A stretch of DNA of 64,000 nucleotides from Entophlyctis helioformis (lineage: Eukaryota; Chytridiomycota; Chytridiomycetes; Chytridiales; Chytriomycetaceae): NCBI GenBank assembly GCA_025526915.1, contig JAHLKH010000037.1, positions 1-64,000 on the forward strand, read 5' to 3'. Shown piece by piece: positions 12,617-22,400 of this stretch. Position numbers and translations under genes: made by a program. Numbering within the stretch: the stretch's first letter is position 1; each line of letters opens with the position of its first letter. The notes beneath the pieces were generated by a model that saw only the letters and a program-made list of their open reading frames with translations, had not been told where the DNA came from and searched no databases.

Positions 12617-15600
12617 TTACAGTCTATTTACGAGCCCAAACACCACGCCGTCCACGACCACAGAGCCATTCGGCTGCCACTGCACGCCCAGCCCAGCATT
12701 CTCCAGTCCAACCACAGCCTCGCGGCTCAACGCAGCACCCACACGCGCCGCATCAGCGAGCAGCTGCGACACCTCATGCCGCGTCGCATCCCGCCCAACC
12801 AAGCGCACCAGACACCGCACATACGCCGCAAAATAGTCACCCGCGCCGTGTGTCGACTGATGCACAAGGCCGTGTCCGTCCCTCGCCGCATACCGCTCGT
12901 CGAACCAGCGGTCGCCACGGCCGCATCCCGAGCCTGACACCCAGCTCCCGCGCCAAAACAGCCGTGCAGCCTCAACGTCGCGCGCCACGGTACACGCATA
13001 CATGTACGCCGCGCACACGACACCATTAATCGAGTCATGAGCATCGCAGCTCGGTCTATCCCCGTTTCCCGCCTTGCGTCTCTTTACCATCGCACTCGCA
13101 CTCGTACTCGCACTCCCATGTCCGCTCTCGCTGGCATCGTCGACAGCCGAGCCATGTCCGTCCATCGCGTCTTGCAGATACAGCCGCGCCAGGTCGACCG
13201 CCCGCCGGTCCGCATACCGCAACCCTCGCACGCACGCCCAGATGACACACGACACGAGCTGCGGTACAAGGGGCATGCGCAGCCGCCGACACGCCGCATA
13301 CGCGTCCATCGCATCGTCGGGCTCGCGCAGCAACCCGTAGCAGCGCACTACCGCAACGAAAAAGGAGGCGTCGACAATCGCGGGCGAGCCGGCAACAACC
13401 ATCGACGACAGGCGGCGCACGTGCTCGGCAAACTGGCTGCGGCTGGGCAGGTCGGGCCGCAGGAGCCCGGAATCGGCCAGATGCGTGAGCGTGGCCGTGA
13501 CAAGGACGACCGACTGGTGAGCGAGGGGTGCGCGGGCATACATGACAGCAACACGGCTGATGATCGTGACGAGGTCGTCGGCAGCAGGCCGAGTGAGTGC
13601 CAGGCGTGTGAGAACCCCGACCGCGTCAAAAGGATCCTGCGACAGATGCTCATGCACAAGGTCCGATGCAAGATACTGCGCCGTCCTGCCCATGTCGCGT
13701 GCGTCTGCTGCTGCCGGTACCGGCTGGTCGTGTGGAAGCGGGCTGCCAACCAATCTGCCGTTGCTGCTGGGCTGGACTATGGCGCGAATGCAGGCATCCA
13801 CAAGGACATGGCTGGTATCATCATGCCCAAACAGCCGCATGTCCCTCAAGAGCGTCTGCACGTCAGCAAAGCGCTTGGTCTCGATGAGCCGTGCGATCAG
13901 GGTCGTGTACACGTGTATCTGGGGTACGTCGGGCACATGCGATCCGTCAGTCGCGTCGCATGCCAGCTGGATTGTCGCAGCATCGGCATGAGCTTTGTAC
14001 ATGGCGAGCGCATCGTCCAGTCTGTCGTGGTGCACGAGTGCCTTGATCATCGACGCTCGAACAACAGCGTTGGGCTCCAGTCCGTGCGCAGTCATCTGGC
14101 GAAAGAGCGACTCGGCTTTGGCCAGGTTGCGTGTACCGTAGTGGTCGATAAACATTCCGTACACAACCTGCATCGGATGCGAGCCATGCTCGCTCGGCTG
14201 CCGCTTGCTCTGCGGCAGAGTGTCGCGAGTGTCCAAATACTCGTGCATGTCGTCTGCAAGACGCAACGCCGCACTCTCGCGTCCAAGCCCCAGTGTTGCC
14301 TTGATAGCGACTGTATAGTGCGACGCATTCAGCCGCAGACCTGCAGAGTGCGCAAACCACCGTTGCTGGAGTCGGACATCCTCGAACACGTCTATGGCGC
14401 GCGAATGGCATCCAGCCCGCATGTATGTCCGCATGATCTTGAGCGAATGGCCAGGCGTGAAGCGAAACCCGCGGTCACAGAGCGCATCCACAAACTCTTC
14501 CATTGGCACGATCCAGCAGCGTTGGTCACAGAGTTCAAGCACGGCCTGCACAATCCTTGAGTCTGGCACAAGTCGCGACTGTAGTCCTGATGCTGATGCC
14601 GACACTGGTTCTGGGTCAGCTGTCGCCCATGCCACGATGCTGTTGATATCTGCCGATGTGCGGTCCATGAAAACGTCCAGAAACACAGCAGCCTCCTCGT
14701 GACGACGAGCGCGCGAAAACACCTGCACAAGCACATTGAGTGCATCCAATGACACGGGCACACCAGCCGCCACGGCACGGGTGTACGCGCTCTTGGCCAG
14801 CAGCGGTCGCTCGCATATCAAGTACACCACGAGACTGCGATCCAGCACGCGCGACGCTGTTTGCAACGCCGTTGCCTGTGTCCGAGCATCGATGCTGCTG
14901 GTAGCGTCGGCGAGGAGCTTAGCGACGCATTCCAGCACAAGAGAGTCGACGGGGTGCTGTTGCGGTCGGTGCCGCGCCAAGGTGGCCAGGATGCGACAGA
15001 GGTCGAGTAAACGGTCGCGATCCGAGTCGGCGACAAGAGTGGCGACGGGTATGTGCGGGTGCAGACGCTGCAGGTCCAGATAAGAGATCCAGGCGTCTTT
15101 CAGGGCGGCGAGCGACGGCTTTGAGTGCAGCGCATCTTGCAGCCGCTTGAGCAATGTATGTGGGTCTTGCTGTTGCCAATGCGACGGAGCAGCAGCGATG
15201 CTGGTGGATATGGAGCGATGCTGGCTGCAGTTGTGGATGCGGGTTTGGGTGGAGGACGGCAGACGGGGCTGCCATGCGGGTATGTGGGCCGCTGCCGCTG
15301 CTGGTGTTGCCGACGCAGCCAAACGGCGGCAGCCGGCGGCCCAAGGATGGCTGGTCTTGGTTGCCAAAGGCGTTGACGATCTCGCTGGCGCCAGCTGCGA
15401 CAGAATCAGCCGGTTCAGACGGCGGAGCGCCGGGTCTCGGTGCCTGCGCTGCTGTGCGGGGGTATGCGCAGGCCCGGCCGCAGCGGGTGCATCCGCAGGG
15501 CCAGTTGGGGACGCCGAGCCGGTCTGTGCAGGCCGGTGCATGGCAGTCACGCCTTGGACGCAAGCCGGCGGCAGCAAGTCGAGCCAGGTCGGCTGTAGGT

Positions 15601-15793
15601 GGGGCTGCAGGTGGGGCTGCGGCTGCGGCTGCGGGCATCTGGGTCTGCTGGATGCAGCCAGAGGGCCGGTGCAGCCCTGCCGTGCGGGTGCCGGTGCGGG
15701 TGCCGGTGCCAGCGACGGTGACGGCGACTGCACCAGCGACACGGGCCGCGATACTGGCCGGCAGCACGGGCCAACAGAGCGGAGCCGGTGCAT
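12617..15793 (-). CDS. pentatricopeptide-repeat (PPR)-like protein, probably mitochondrial
   Basis: This is one open frame of 1058 residues with ATG at 15793-15791. The Arg- and Pro-rich, acid-poor first 100 residues resemble a mitochondrial targeting leader. From about residue 230 on there are helix pairs of 30-40 residues with PPR character. Examples are VYGMFIDHYGTRNLAKAESL, then FRQMTAHGLEPNAVVRASMI, and HVYTTLIARLIETKRFADVQ. Such proteins bind organellar RNA and act in its processing or translation. The exact repeat number and RNA target cannot be read. The gene ends 24 bp from the convergent helical-repeat gene. The start could be a downstream Met. Confidence 0.78.
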   Translation of the reverse strand: MHRLRSVGPCCRPVSRPVSLVQSPSPSLAPAPAPAPARQGCTGPLAASSRPRCPQPQPQPHLQPHLQPTWLDLLPPACVQGVTAMHRPAQTGSASPTGPADAPAAAGPAHTPAQQRRHRDPALRRLNRLILSQLAPARSSTPLATKTSHPWAAGCRRLAASATPAAAAAHIPAWQPRLPSSTQTRIHNCSQHRSISTSIAAAPSHWQQQDPHTLLKRLQDALHSKPSLAALKDAWISYLDLQRLHPHIPVATLVADSDRDRLLDLCRILATLARHRPQQHPVDSLVLECVAKLLADATSSIDARTQATALQTASRVLDRSLVVYLICERPLLAKSAYTRAVAAGVPVSLDALNVLVQVFSRARRHEEAAVFLDVFMDRTSADINSIVAWATADPEPVSASASGLQSRLVPDSRIVQAVLELCDQRCWIVPMEEFVDALCDRGFRFTPGHSLKIMRTYMRAGCHSRAIDVFEDVRLQQRWFAHSAGLRLNASHYTVAIKATLGLGRESAALRLADDMHEYLDTRDTLPQSKRQPSEHGSHPMQVVYGMFIDHYGTRNLAKAESLFRQMTAHGLEPNAVVRASMIKALVHHDRLDDALAMYKAHADAATIQLACDATDGSHVPDVPQIHVYTTLIARLIETKRFADVQTLLRDMRLFGHDDTSHVLVDACIRAIVQPSSNGRLVGSPLPHDQPVPAAADARDMGRTAQYLASDLVHEHLSQDPFDAVGVLTRLALTRPAADDLVTIISRVAVMYARAPLAHQSVVLVTATLTHLADSGLLRPDLPSRSQFAEHVRRLSSMVVAGSPAIVDASFFVAVVRCYGLLREPDDAMDAYAACRRLRMPLVPQLVSCVIWACVRGLRYADRRAVDLARLYLQDAMDGHGSAVDDASESGHGSASTSASAMVKRRKAGNGDRPSCDAHDSINGVVCAAYMYACTVARDVEAARLFWRGSWVSGSGCGRGDRWFDERYAARDGHGLVHQSTHGAGDYFAAYVRCLVRLVGRDATRHEVSQLLADAARVGAALSREAVVGLENAGLGVQWQPNGSVVVDGVVFGLVNRL

Positions 15794-15884
15794 GCGCCTG
15801 CGTTGCTGCGACCGCGTTGCTGGAATGCCGGCAAACCCAACGAGGCTTCATTGGCAGGATGCGGTGGATGGAAGGGATGGAAGG

Positions 15885-15923
15885 GATCAGAGGGATCAGA
15901 GGGATCAGAGGGATCAGAGGGAT
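15885..15923. repeat. minisatellite, 10-bp unit x4
   Basis: About four head-to-tail copies of gggatcagag lie between the PPR-like start and the roadblock stop, preceded by ggaaggga-type repeats. Confidence 0.8.
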
Positions 15924-15997
15924 GCGGTGCATGCCGCAGGGATTGCTGCTTGCAGGATACGGCGCATCTGCTGCCTGCTGGGCACGGGAACGCGGCG

Positions 15998-16666
15998 CTA
16001 GTGCTGATGAGGATTCTGCAGCACAATCAGAATGTACTCCTTGTCTGCGGCGGGGCATGTGCCGTTCGAGCAAGTGTTAGCATGAGTGCGAGTGAGTGAG
16101 TGTGTGAGTGAGTGTCGCCGTAAGCGCAACACACGCACCTGGCGCTATCATGATCTCGTGCTTCTTGGACCGTATTCTCAGAAACGTCAGATCGTTCTGC
16201 AGACACGCCATGCCACACGCCGGTCAGTCACGGTGTGAGTCGGCAGGGGCCACCTGCAAAGAAGCCAACAACAAGCCAACAATCCAACAAGCCAGCAAGC
16301 CAAGCGCAGTCGACCAGAAGCCGCACCTGTGGATCAAGGTCGCGAACAACGCTGCGCGCCTTGGCCGTCAGCTGCGTGATAAGCGCCGCGTACTGGATGG
16401 TCTTGTCGTGGTCGAGCGTCGTGCGGATGGGAATGCCCTCCATGTTGACAATGACGATGCCCTCGACGCCCTTGTGCGACGACAGGCGCTTGATGGTCTC
16501 CTCGACTTCGGACTGCGTTACTCACGCAGGGTTCGTGTGAGCTGCCATCTGGCGTTGGCTTGCAAGTGGCCACCAAACAACAAACGGCGCCAGCGGACAG
16601 CATTCGGCCGTCCATGGGCGGTCGCTGCTTGGCGGGCAGCCTCGCAGGACATGCAGCGCTTACCAT
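15998..16666 (-). CDS. dynein light chain roadblock/LC7
   Basis: This subunit of cytoplasmic or flagellar dynein forms a dimer on the intermediate chains. Coding exons are 16327..16512, 16139..16196 and 15998..16044. They encode [19 protein letters not shown].., [29 protein letters not shown] and [12 protein letters not shown], all hallmarks of the family. No ATG precedes SEVEE in its exon. The upstream ATG at 16666-16664 is followed at once by a GTAAGC donor, and splicing it in phase 0 to 16512 gives M-SEVEE and a 97-residue protein, against 96 in human DYNLRB1. So exon 1 would code only for Met. A 13-nt gap near the acceptor cannot be an intron. Confidence 0.9.
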
Positions 16667-16920
16667 GGCTGTACACTATGCTCGGCTGCTCCTGCTGGCT
16701 GCTGGCTGCTGTCTGTGCTGGATGTGCTTGCTCCGCCGCCGCCGTTGGTGGTTTGGCTTCGTCAAGTGTGCGTCGTTGGGAAACCACAACGTTTGGCGCG
16801 TTCGTTGAGATACGTTTGGGCAACGGCGAGATCTCTGTAGAAGGACTACAAGACTCTTCACAGACACCTTTTTACCCGCCACACCCCACTGCGCTGCCTC
16901 ACGCCACACCTCGCCACGCC

Positions 16921-17925
16921 ATGGCGCCATTCGTCTCCCTGCAGACGTACCTGGGCCTCATTGGCCTTGGCTGCCTTGGCTTTGGCATAATCGGCGGCAT
17001 CCTCACAACCGCCTACTGCACTATCCAGCAACTCAGGCGTCCCTCGCTCTACATGGGCTGGCTCCTTGCATCCAGCATCTTGTTTCTTGTCACGACCGTC
17101 GTCGCCGCCCTGCGCGCGTTTGTGGAGCCAGGCACGCTGTCGCCCGCTTTCACAAGCTTGGCTGGCCCGTACAGCCTCTGCTCGGTTGTGTACTACCTGG
17201 CCGAGTTCGAGTTTGGCATGCTCATGAGCACCAACAAGGACCTGCGTGCGGAGCGCAAGCGCGTCTACGTCCCCCTTCTCACGATGTACGTTCTCCTCTG
17301 GTCGTTCCGGCTGCCAACCGAATACGGCGCTCGCTACCCACCGTATCTGGCCATCGTGTCGGCATTTGTGCCACTCGTTTGGCTGGTTGTCACGGACGTC
17401 ATCGACGTGTACATCCAGATTCGCATGATGCTTCTCATCCGCAAGCTGTTTAAAACAGACGAGATCGGCAGACGGCAGTACACGGTCAAAAGCGTTTGGC
17501 TCATCGTGCTGCTGGCCACCTACGACCTGTCGACCATCGTCATGCTGACCATGTCAAATCTGCTGTACGAGACGGCACTCACGACGGCCGAGGCGCTCTA
17601 TCTCATCAATATCTCACTAGTGATTGTACACATCATCATCACGATCGTGCTGATGGAAAACGGCAGGCAGACGCTCATCACGCGTCGGAAAGCATCAGCG
17701 GCCCAGGGCAGCACCGAAGGCGGGAGCGTCCGGAGCAAACGCAAAGGCATGTGGCCATCCTGGAGTGCAAAGAGCAAGATTAAAACAAGGACGCTCTCGA
17801 TGGTTGAAAGCGAGCAGGCGCCAGAAGCTTCCTCGGCGAGTGCTGCATATGCACCGCAATCCACGGCGCTGTGGACACAGGCGCCAACTTGCATGCCGCC
17901 CACATCGACGCGAAATGAAGCATGA
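16921..17925 (+). CDS. seven-helix membrane protein A (paralogue of the gene at 27265)
   Basis: This intronless gene encodes 334 residues, with ATG at 16921. About seven hydrophobic segments lie near residues 8-30, 42-64, 78-98, 115-133, 140-160, 188-210 and 222-243. A basic, Ser-rich cytoplasm-like tail of about 90 residues follows. It shares PSLYM.WLL and DVID..IQIRM..LIR..F, with conserved spacing, with the protein encoded 10 kb away. No known GPCR motif (DRY, NPxxY) is visible, and I do not recognise the family. Receptor, transporter and sensor roles are all possible. It is divergent from the roadblock gene across 254 bp. Confidence 0.85.
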   Translation: MAPFVSLQTYLGLIGLGCLGFGIIGGILTTAYCTIQQLRRPSLYMGWLLASSILFLVTTVVAALRAFVEPGTLSPAFTSLAGPYSLCSVVYYLAEFEFGMLMSTNKDLRAERKRVYVPLLTMYVLLWSFRLPTEYGARYPPYLAIVSAFVPLVWLVVTDVIDVYIQIRMMLLIRKLFKTDEIGRRQYTVKSVWLIVLLATYDLSTIVMLTMSNLLYETALTTAEALYLINISLVIVHIIITIVLMENGRQTLITRRKASAAQGSTEGGSVRSKRKGMWPSWSAKSKIKTRTLSMVESEQAPEASSASAAYAPQSTALWTQAPTCMPPTSTRNEA

Positions 17926-18136
17926 CATGGTGTGCACATATGTGCGACTAGATTCATTCACCATCATCAGCGCGCCGTCAGCGGCGTGGGCTACCATCCC
18001 TTTTGATCGTCTGTGGACCGCTCCGAGTCACGACACCCGCGGTCGTCCCTCTTGCGCTTCGAGCCCATGTGCCCCTCCCCCAAGAACCCGCCCACCGCAA
18101 ACCCCAAGATCCGGCCGACAATGCCCACGCGCCGCT

Positions 18137-19242
18137 TCATTGCAGAACAATCCGAGTGTGACCACCACCACGCACCTCTTTAATCCGGCCAAGGTGCCGA
18201 AGCGTCGCAATTACATTCCGCCCAACCGCGTCAAACTTGAAGGCAGAGACGGTCCATCCGGTCTTGTCCTTGAGATCCTTTTCCGTCACAAACACGCGGC
18301 CCTTGGTGTCCGCGCCGGCCGCCGTCGCCAGCTGCTTGTGTTCCCAGAAGATGGACCGCTGGATCTTGTTCATCTTGGACTGCGGCATCTTGAGCACGAC
18401 GTACTTGTCGGCAATGAGCTGGTTGAGGTCGGCGATCGATGCGTTGATCTTGTCGCACGTCATGCGACCGACTGCCATGTCCACCCAGAGAGAGTGAGTG
18501 TGTGTGCGTTAGTGTGTGTGTGTGTGTGTGCGTGTGTGTGTGCGTAAGTGTGAGTGCGAGTGCGAGCCTTGGTGCCCGTGTGCAACACAAGTGGTGGCTC
18601 ACCAATATATGATGGGATGCGGGCAAACTCCGCCGGCCCGATGAGCTGGATCGACCTGGGGGGTTTGCCGTCGCCCTGCTGGGGCGGCTGCAGCGCCAGA
18701 TGCGACGACATGCCGCCCGCAGCATGGTCCGTCTCGCCGTCATCCGATGTGTGCTGCGACTGCTGTTGGCCGTGGTATCCGCTCACGTACGGCGGCGACT
18801 GCGACTGCGACTGCGAGCGGGGACTGGCGCCATCATCGCCGGCGGTGGGCACAGATCCCACAGCAGCAGCAGCTTCCGCCACAGGAAGCTTGTCGAGCAT
18901 GGCGGCGAGCGCCCGCTCCTGGACGCACAGCGACGACAGTGTGGTGGTGCGGGCCTGCTCAAGGGTGGCGGCCTCGCTGTCGACAAAGGCCTCGAGCTGC
19001 GCAGCGAGGCCCTCGACGGCCTGCACTTGCACGACAATGTCGGCCATGTGCTTGCGCAGCGTCTCGGCGCCGGCCGCGTGTCCGCCTGTGGCAGTGGGCT
19101 CCTGCAGCGCAGCCGCACGGAGCCGCAGCAGCTCGTGCAGCCGTGTGACGAGGCTCAGCTGGCCGTCCATCCACGACTCGATGCTCGGCCCCTCTGCTGC
19201 GGTTGCCGCGGCCGTCGCTGTGGGTGCTTTCATGGCGGTCAT
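18137..19242 (-). CDS. SKA1-like spindle and kinetochore protein
   Basis: SKA1 is the microtubule-binding subunit of the SKA complex, which couples kinetochores to depolymerising microtubules. Exons are 18603..19242 and 18137..18471, giving 324 residues. The N-terminal half has predicted coiled-coil heptads (MADIVVQVQAVEGLAAQLEAF). A Gln/Ser-rich linker follows. The C-terminus has IPSYI-VGRMTCDKINASI, KGRVFVTEKDLK and finally EVRGGGHTRIVL, which match the SKA1 winged-helix microtubule-binding domain. The 131-bp intron carries a GT microsatellite. Yeasts lack this complex, so its presence supports an early-diverging fungus. The C-terminal domain is clear; the N-terminal start is the first of two close ATGs. 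Confidence 0.86.
18511..18545. repeat. GT dinucleotide microsatellite in SKA1 intron
   Basis: A TG-rich run interrupted by single C or A bases lies entirely inside the SKA1 intron. Confidence 0.85.
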
Positions 19243-19412
19243 GCTCGCAAGGGATCTCGGCCACGATCTTGGTGCTCGTCGCTGACTTCGGACAAGGTGG
19301 TTGGGTTCGATCTCGCCATCGGCCTACACCAAACACCTCCCAGTCGAGCCGAGTGCAACGCATACTTCATTCAAGCGACTTCCAAGCGACTTGCAAGCGA
19401 CTCGCAAGTGCC

Positions 19413-22400
19413 TTATGCAAAGGTGCGCACAAAGAACTGGCCGTACTGCAGCTGCACATACTTGATCACACGGTACAGCAGCCACAGCTTGGGGTTTCGG
19501 AGGGCCGGATCGATCTTGATGAACGGCTGCACAGTCAGGGCCGGCTTGCCCGTGTGCGTGCGGAACTGCACCGGCTCCGTGCTGTCCATGTCCTCGTCCG
19601 TGACCAGGTCAGTGTCGTGAACGCGCGTCTGCTCTGACGGCGCAGTCGTCGCATGGTCCGCGCCGCTTGACTCGTCCTCGTCCTCGTCGCCAGCCTCGAC
19701 CTGCGCAATGCTCATCAGCAGAACCTCGACAGACGTGCGCACAGAGAGCAACACGAGCCAGAATCTGCCATGGCCAGTCACCGTCAGTCGTCCACAAAAG
19801 TCCGCATATGCCCCATGGCACAAGTAGATCTGTCAACGACTTACTCGTTCAGCAGACGCCACACATCGCCAGCACGGATGCGGTTGCCATGAATGAGCGC
19901 ATCCTGCTGGCCGTGCTTGTAGAAGTCGAGCGCGTACGAGTTGAGGATCTCCGTCTCGCTGACAAACCCATCAAACGACGGGATCGCGCTCGCCTCAAGA
20001 ACGAGTCCAGGGCGGAGACTGTTGGCCAGCTCATGGACCGTCTTGAACGCATCATCGAATCCAGCAAGCGCTACAAACGACGAACGCGCCTTGGTCTTGA
20101 GCAGCGACGGTGCAAGCACATCGCCAACAGCCTCTGCCGACTCGGTGGCGCCGGCGTGGCGTCCAGACAGCGGCAGCAGCGTGTCGGGTCCGTGATCGGC
20201 TGATGCGGCGTGTGCAAGCGCGTAGCGAGTGTACACGTCCACAGCCTGGCGTGCGTGCTTCTTGAGCTCGCCAGCAAGCGACGCGGGAAGCGGATCAAGA
20301 ACAACTCTTGATGGAGACGAGAGCACGTGTGGCGAGGACGCCTCAGCGGTAGCCAGACGGCGTCTTGCAAACATGTGCGACAGCACACAAACGAGCTGCT
20401 CGGCTGTTTCCGACCGACGCGCTTCAAAGTCGGCACAAAGGTCGTACAGCACACCGCTGCGGACCAGCTTCGCAAACGCAAGGTTGGCCGGCTCGTAGAA
20501 GTAGAGATGGCCGACCAGACCAGCAAGGTCGACTGGCACGCCATCAGCACTCAGCAGTCCAAACGTGCGCAAGTACTCAACGGACGCGCGGAAAAAGTGC
20601 GGCACCTGCTCAGCCTGTGCGACTGCAGACGTCACCGCTGCGGCGTGAAGGTCAGTGGCTGATGACGCCTCCTTGTTGGTCGTCACCAGACGGTTGGCCG
20701 ACAGCAGTCCCTGGATCATCGACTTGGCCACATCCTTGCCTCTCGCGTCGCGAAGCAGACTGTGCAAACGAAGCACAAGAGTAGTCGAGATCGGGAACGT
20801 CGCCAGCAGGTCGGGAAGCTTGGACGTGAGGAGGCGGTACACCTTGTCCATTGTCATGCCATAAAACACGACGTTGCCACGAGAGTCAAAGCCACGTCGG
20901 CCAGCACGACCGGCAGCCTGGCGGTAGTTGAGGGCAGTGAGGTACACCTGCGCGAGTCGAATGCATGTCCGAGGTGGGTCAGTGGCAATCCTGGCAACGA
21001 TGCAGGCATTCAGGGCACGGGGTTGAGCAGCCAACTCACACTGTCGCCAATGAACGCGCTGGTCTTGGCAGGCATGTTGATGCCCATCGCAAGCGTGCCC
21101 GTGCAGAACACGACACGCAGCCATCCCTTTCGGAACCAGCGCTCGCACAGCTGCTTGTATCCACCGCTCATACCCGCGTGGTGCACGCCCATACCGCGCT
21201 GCATTGCACGATACGCAAACTCGGGGATGCCAGTCTGTTTCTTCATCTCCTCTGCGATGTCGCCAAGCGTGACGCCGCAAGTTTGGTTGGCATACGAGAA
21301 CTGGGGCAGCGGCGCATCAGGATCGAAAGAGTCAAACTCGGACGACGTCTCCATGCCGCCGCTGCGCTTCATCTCCTCGGCACCCTTGTTGCCTGCAGCC
21401 TTGATCTCCTTGGCAAGCGCGTCTTGGCGGGCACGCGCCATGGCCTTCCACTGCGTCCAGCGGTTGAACTTGGCCTTCCACACGGGGTCTGTTTCTTTGA
21501 ACGCTTTCTCCTCGTCCTCAAGAGCCTCGAGCGCCTGTTCAAGCAGCATATCGTTCTGTCGCCACGCATGTCAGTCGTGTACGTCAGCAGAGACCGGCAT
21601 CAAGACTAACGGCATCCAGCAGCTGTACGCACCATGTGGCGATCGTAGCAGAAGAAGAGACCAGGAAGCATCTTCTGGCTGTCCAGATCGCGCAACAGCT
21701 CAGAGACGTTGTAGAGCCAATACTCTTCCGATGTGGTGTCGTACGGAAGGACCTCGTCGAGTTTCTGGAGATCAGCGGCAGATGACCCACTGAGTCGCAC
21801 CATCAGCCTCGAGAACAGCGAGTCGGGACTGTGTGAATCCGGATGGTCCATCCAGCTCTTGAACACATCGCGCAGATGCTCTTGGTACTTGTTCGTGTCA
21901 GCACGGCGGATGACGGTCTCTGCCGCAAAGAAGTCGTTGGGGTCCGTTGGCGCGTCTAAGCCATCGCCAGCCAACTCGCGCATTTCACGCGCGAGAATGA
22001 GCATGTCGCGCGGCTCAAGCTCGAGATCGTCCACCAGCTTGCCGTGGCTGAGCGAAAAGGCCGAGAACGGGTGCACATGGCGGAAGACGGCTGCCGATTC
22101 TGGACTCTTGCTCCTGTCTGCAGCCGACTTGCCCTTGCCTGCAATCTGCGGCACATAGACAAACTTGCGCAGATCCGAATAGCGGGTCCTGTCCATCCAA
22201 GAAGAAAGCGAGTCAGAGGCGATTCCGGCAGTCACGAGTGGATGACCACATACTTGTGCTGCACAATGCTCATGGTACGGCCGTGCGACGCTTGCATGTT
22301 GATGAGCCACTGGCCAAACTCGTCGACATTGCCGACGGTGGCCGACAGAGCAAGGATGGGCGACGGGTTCATGACGAGCAGCTGCTCCCAGACCACACCG

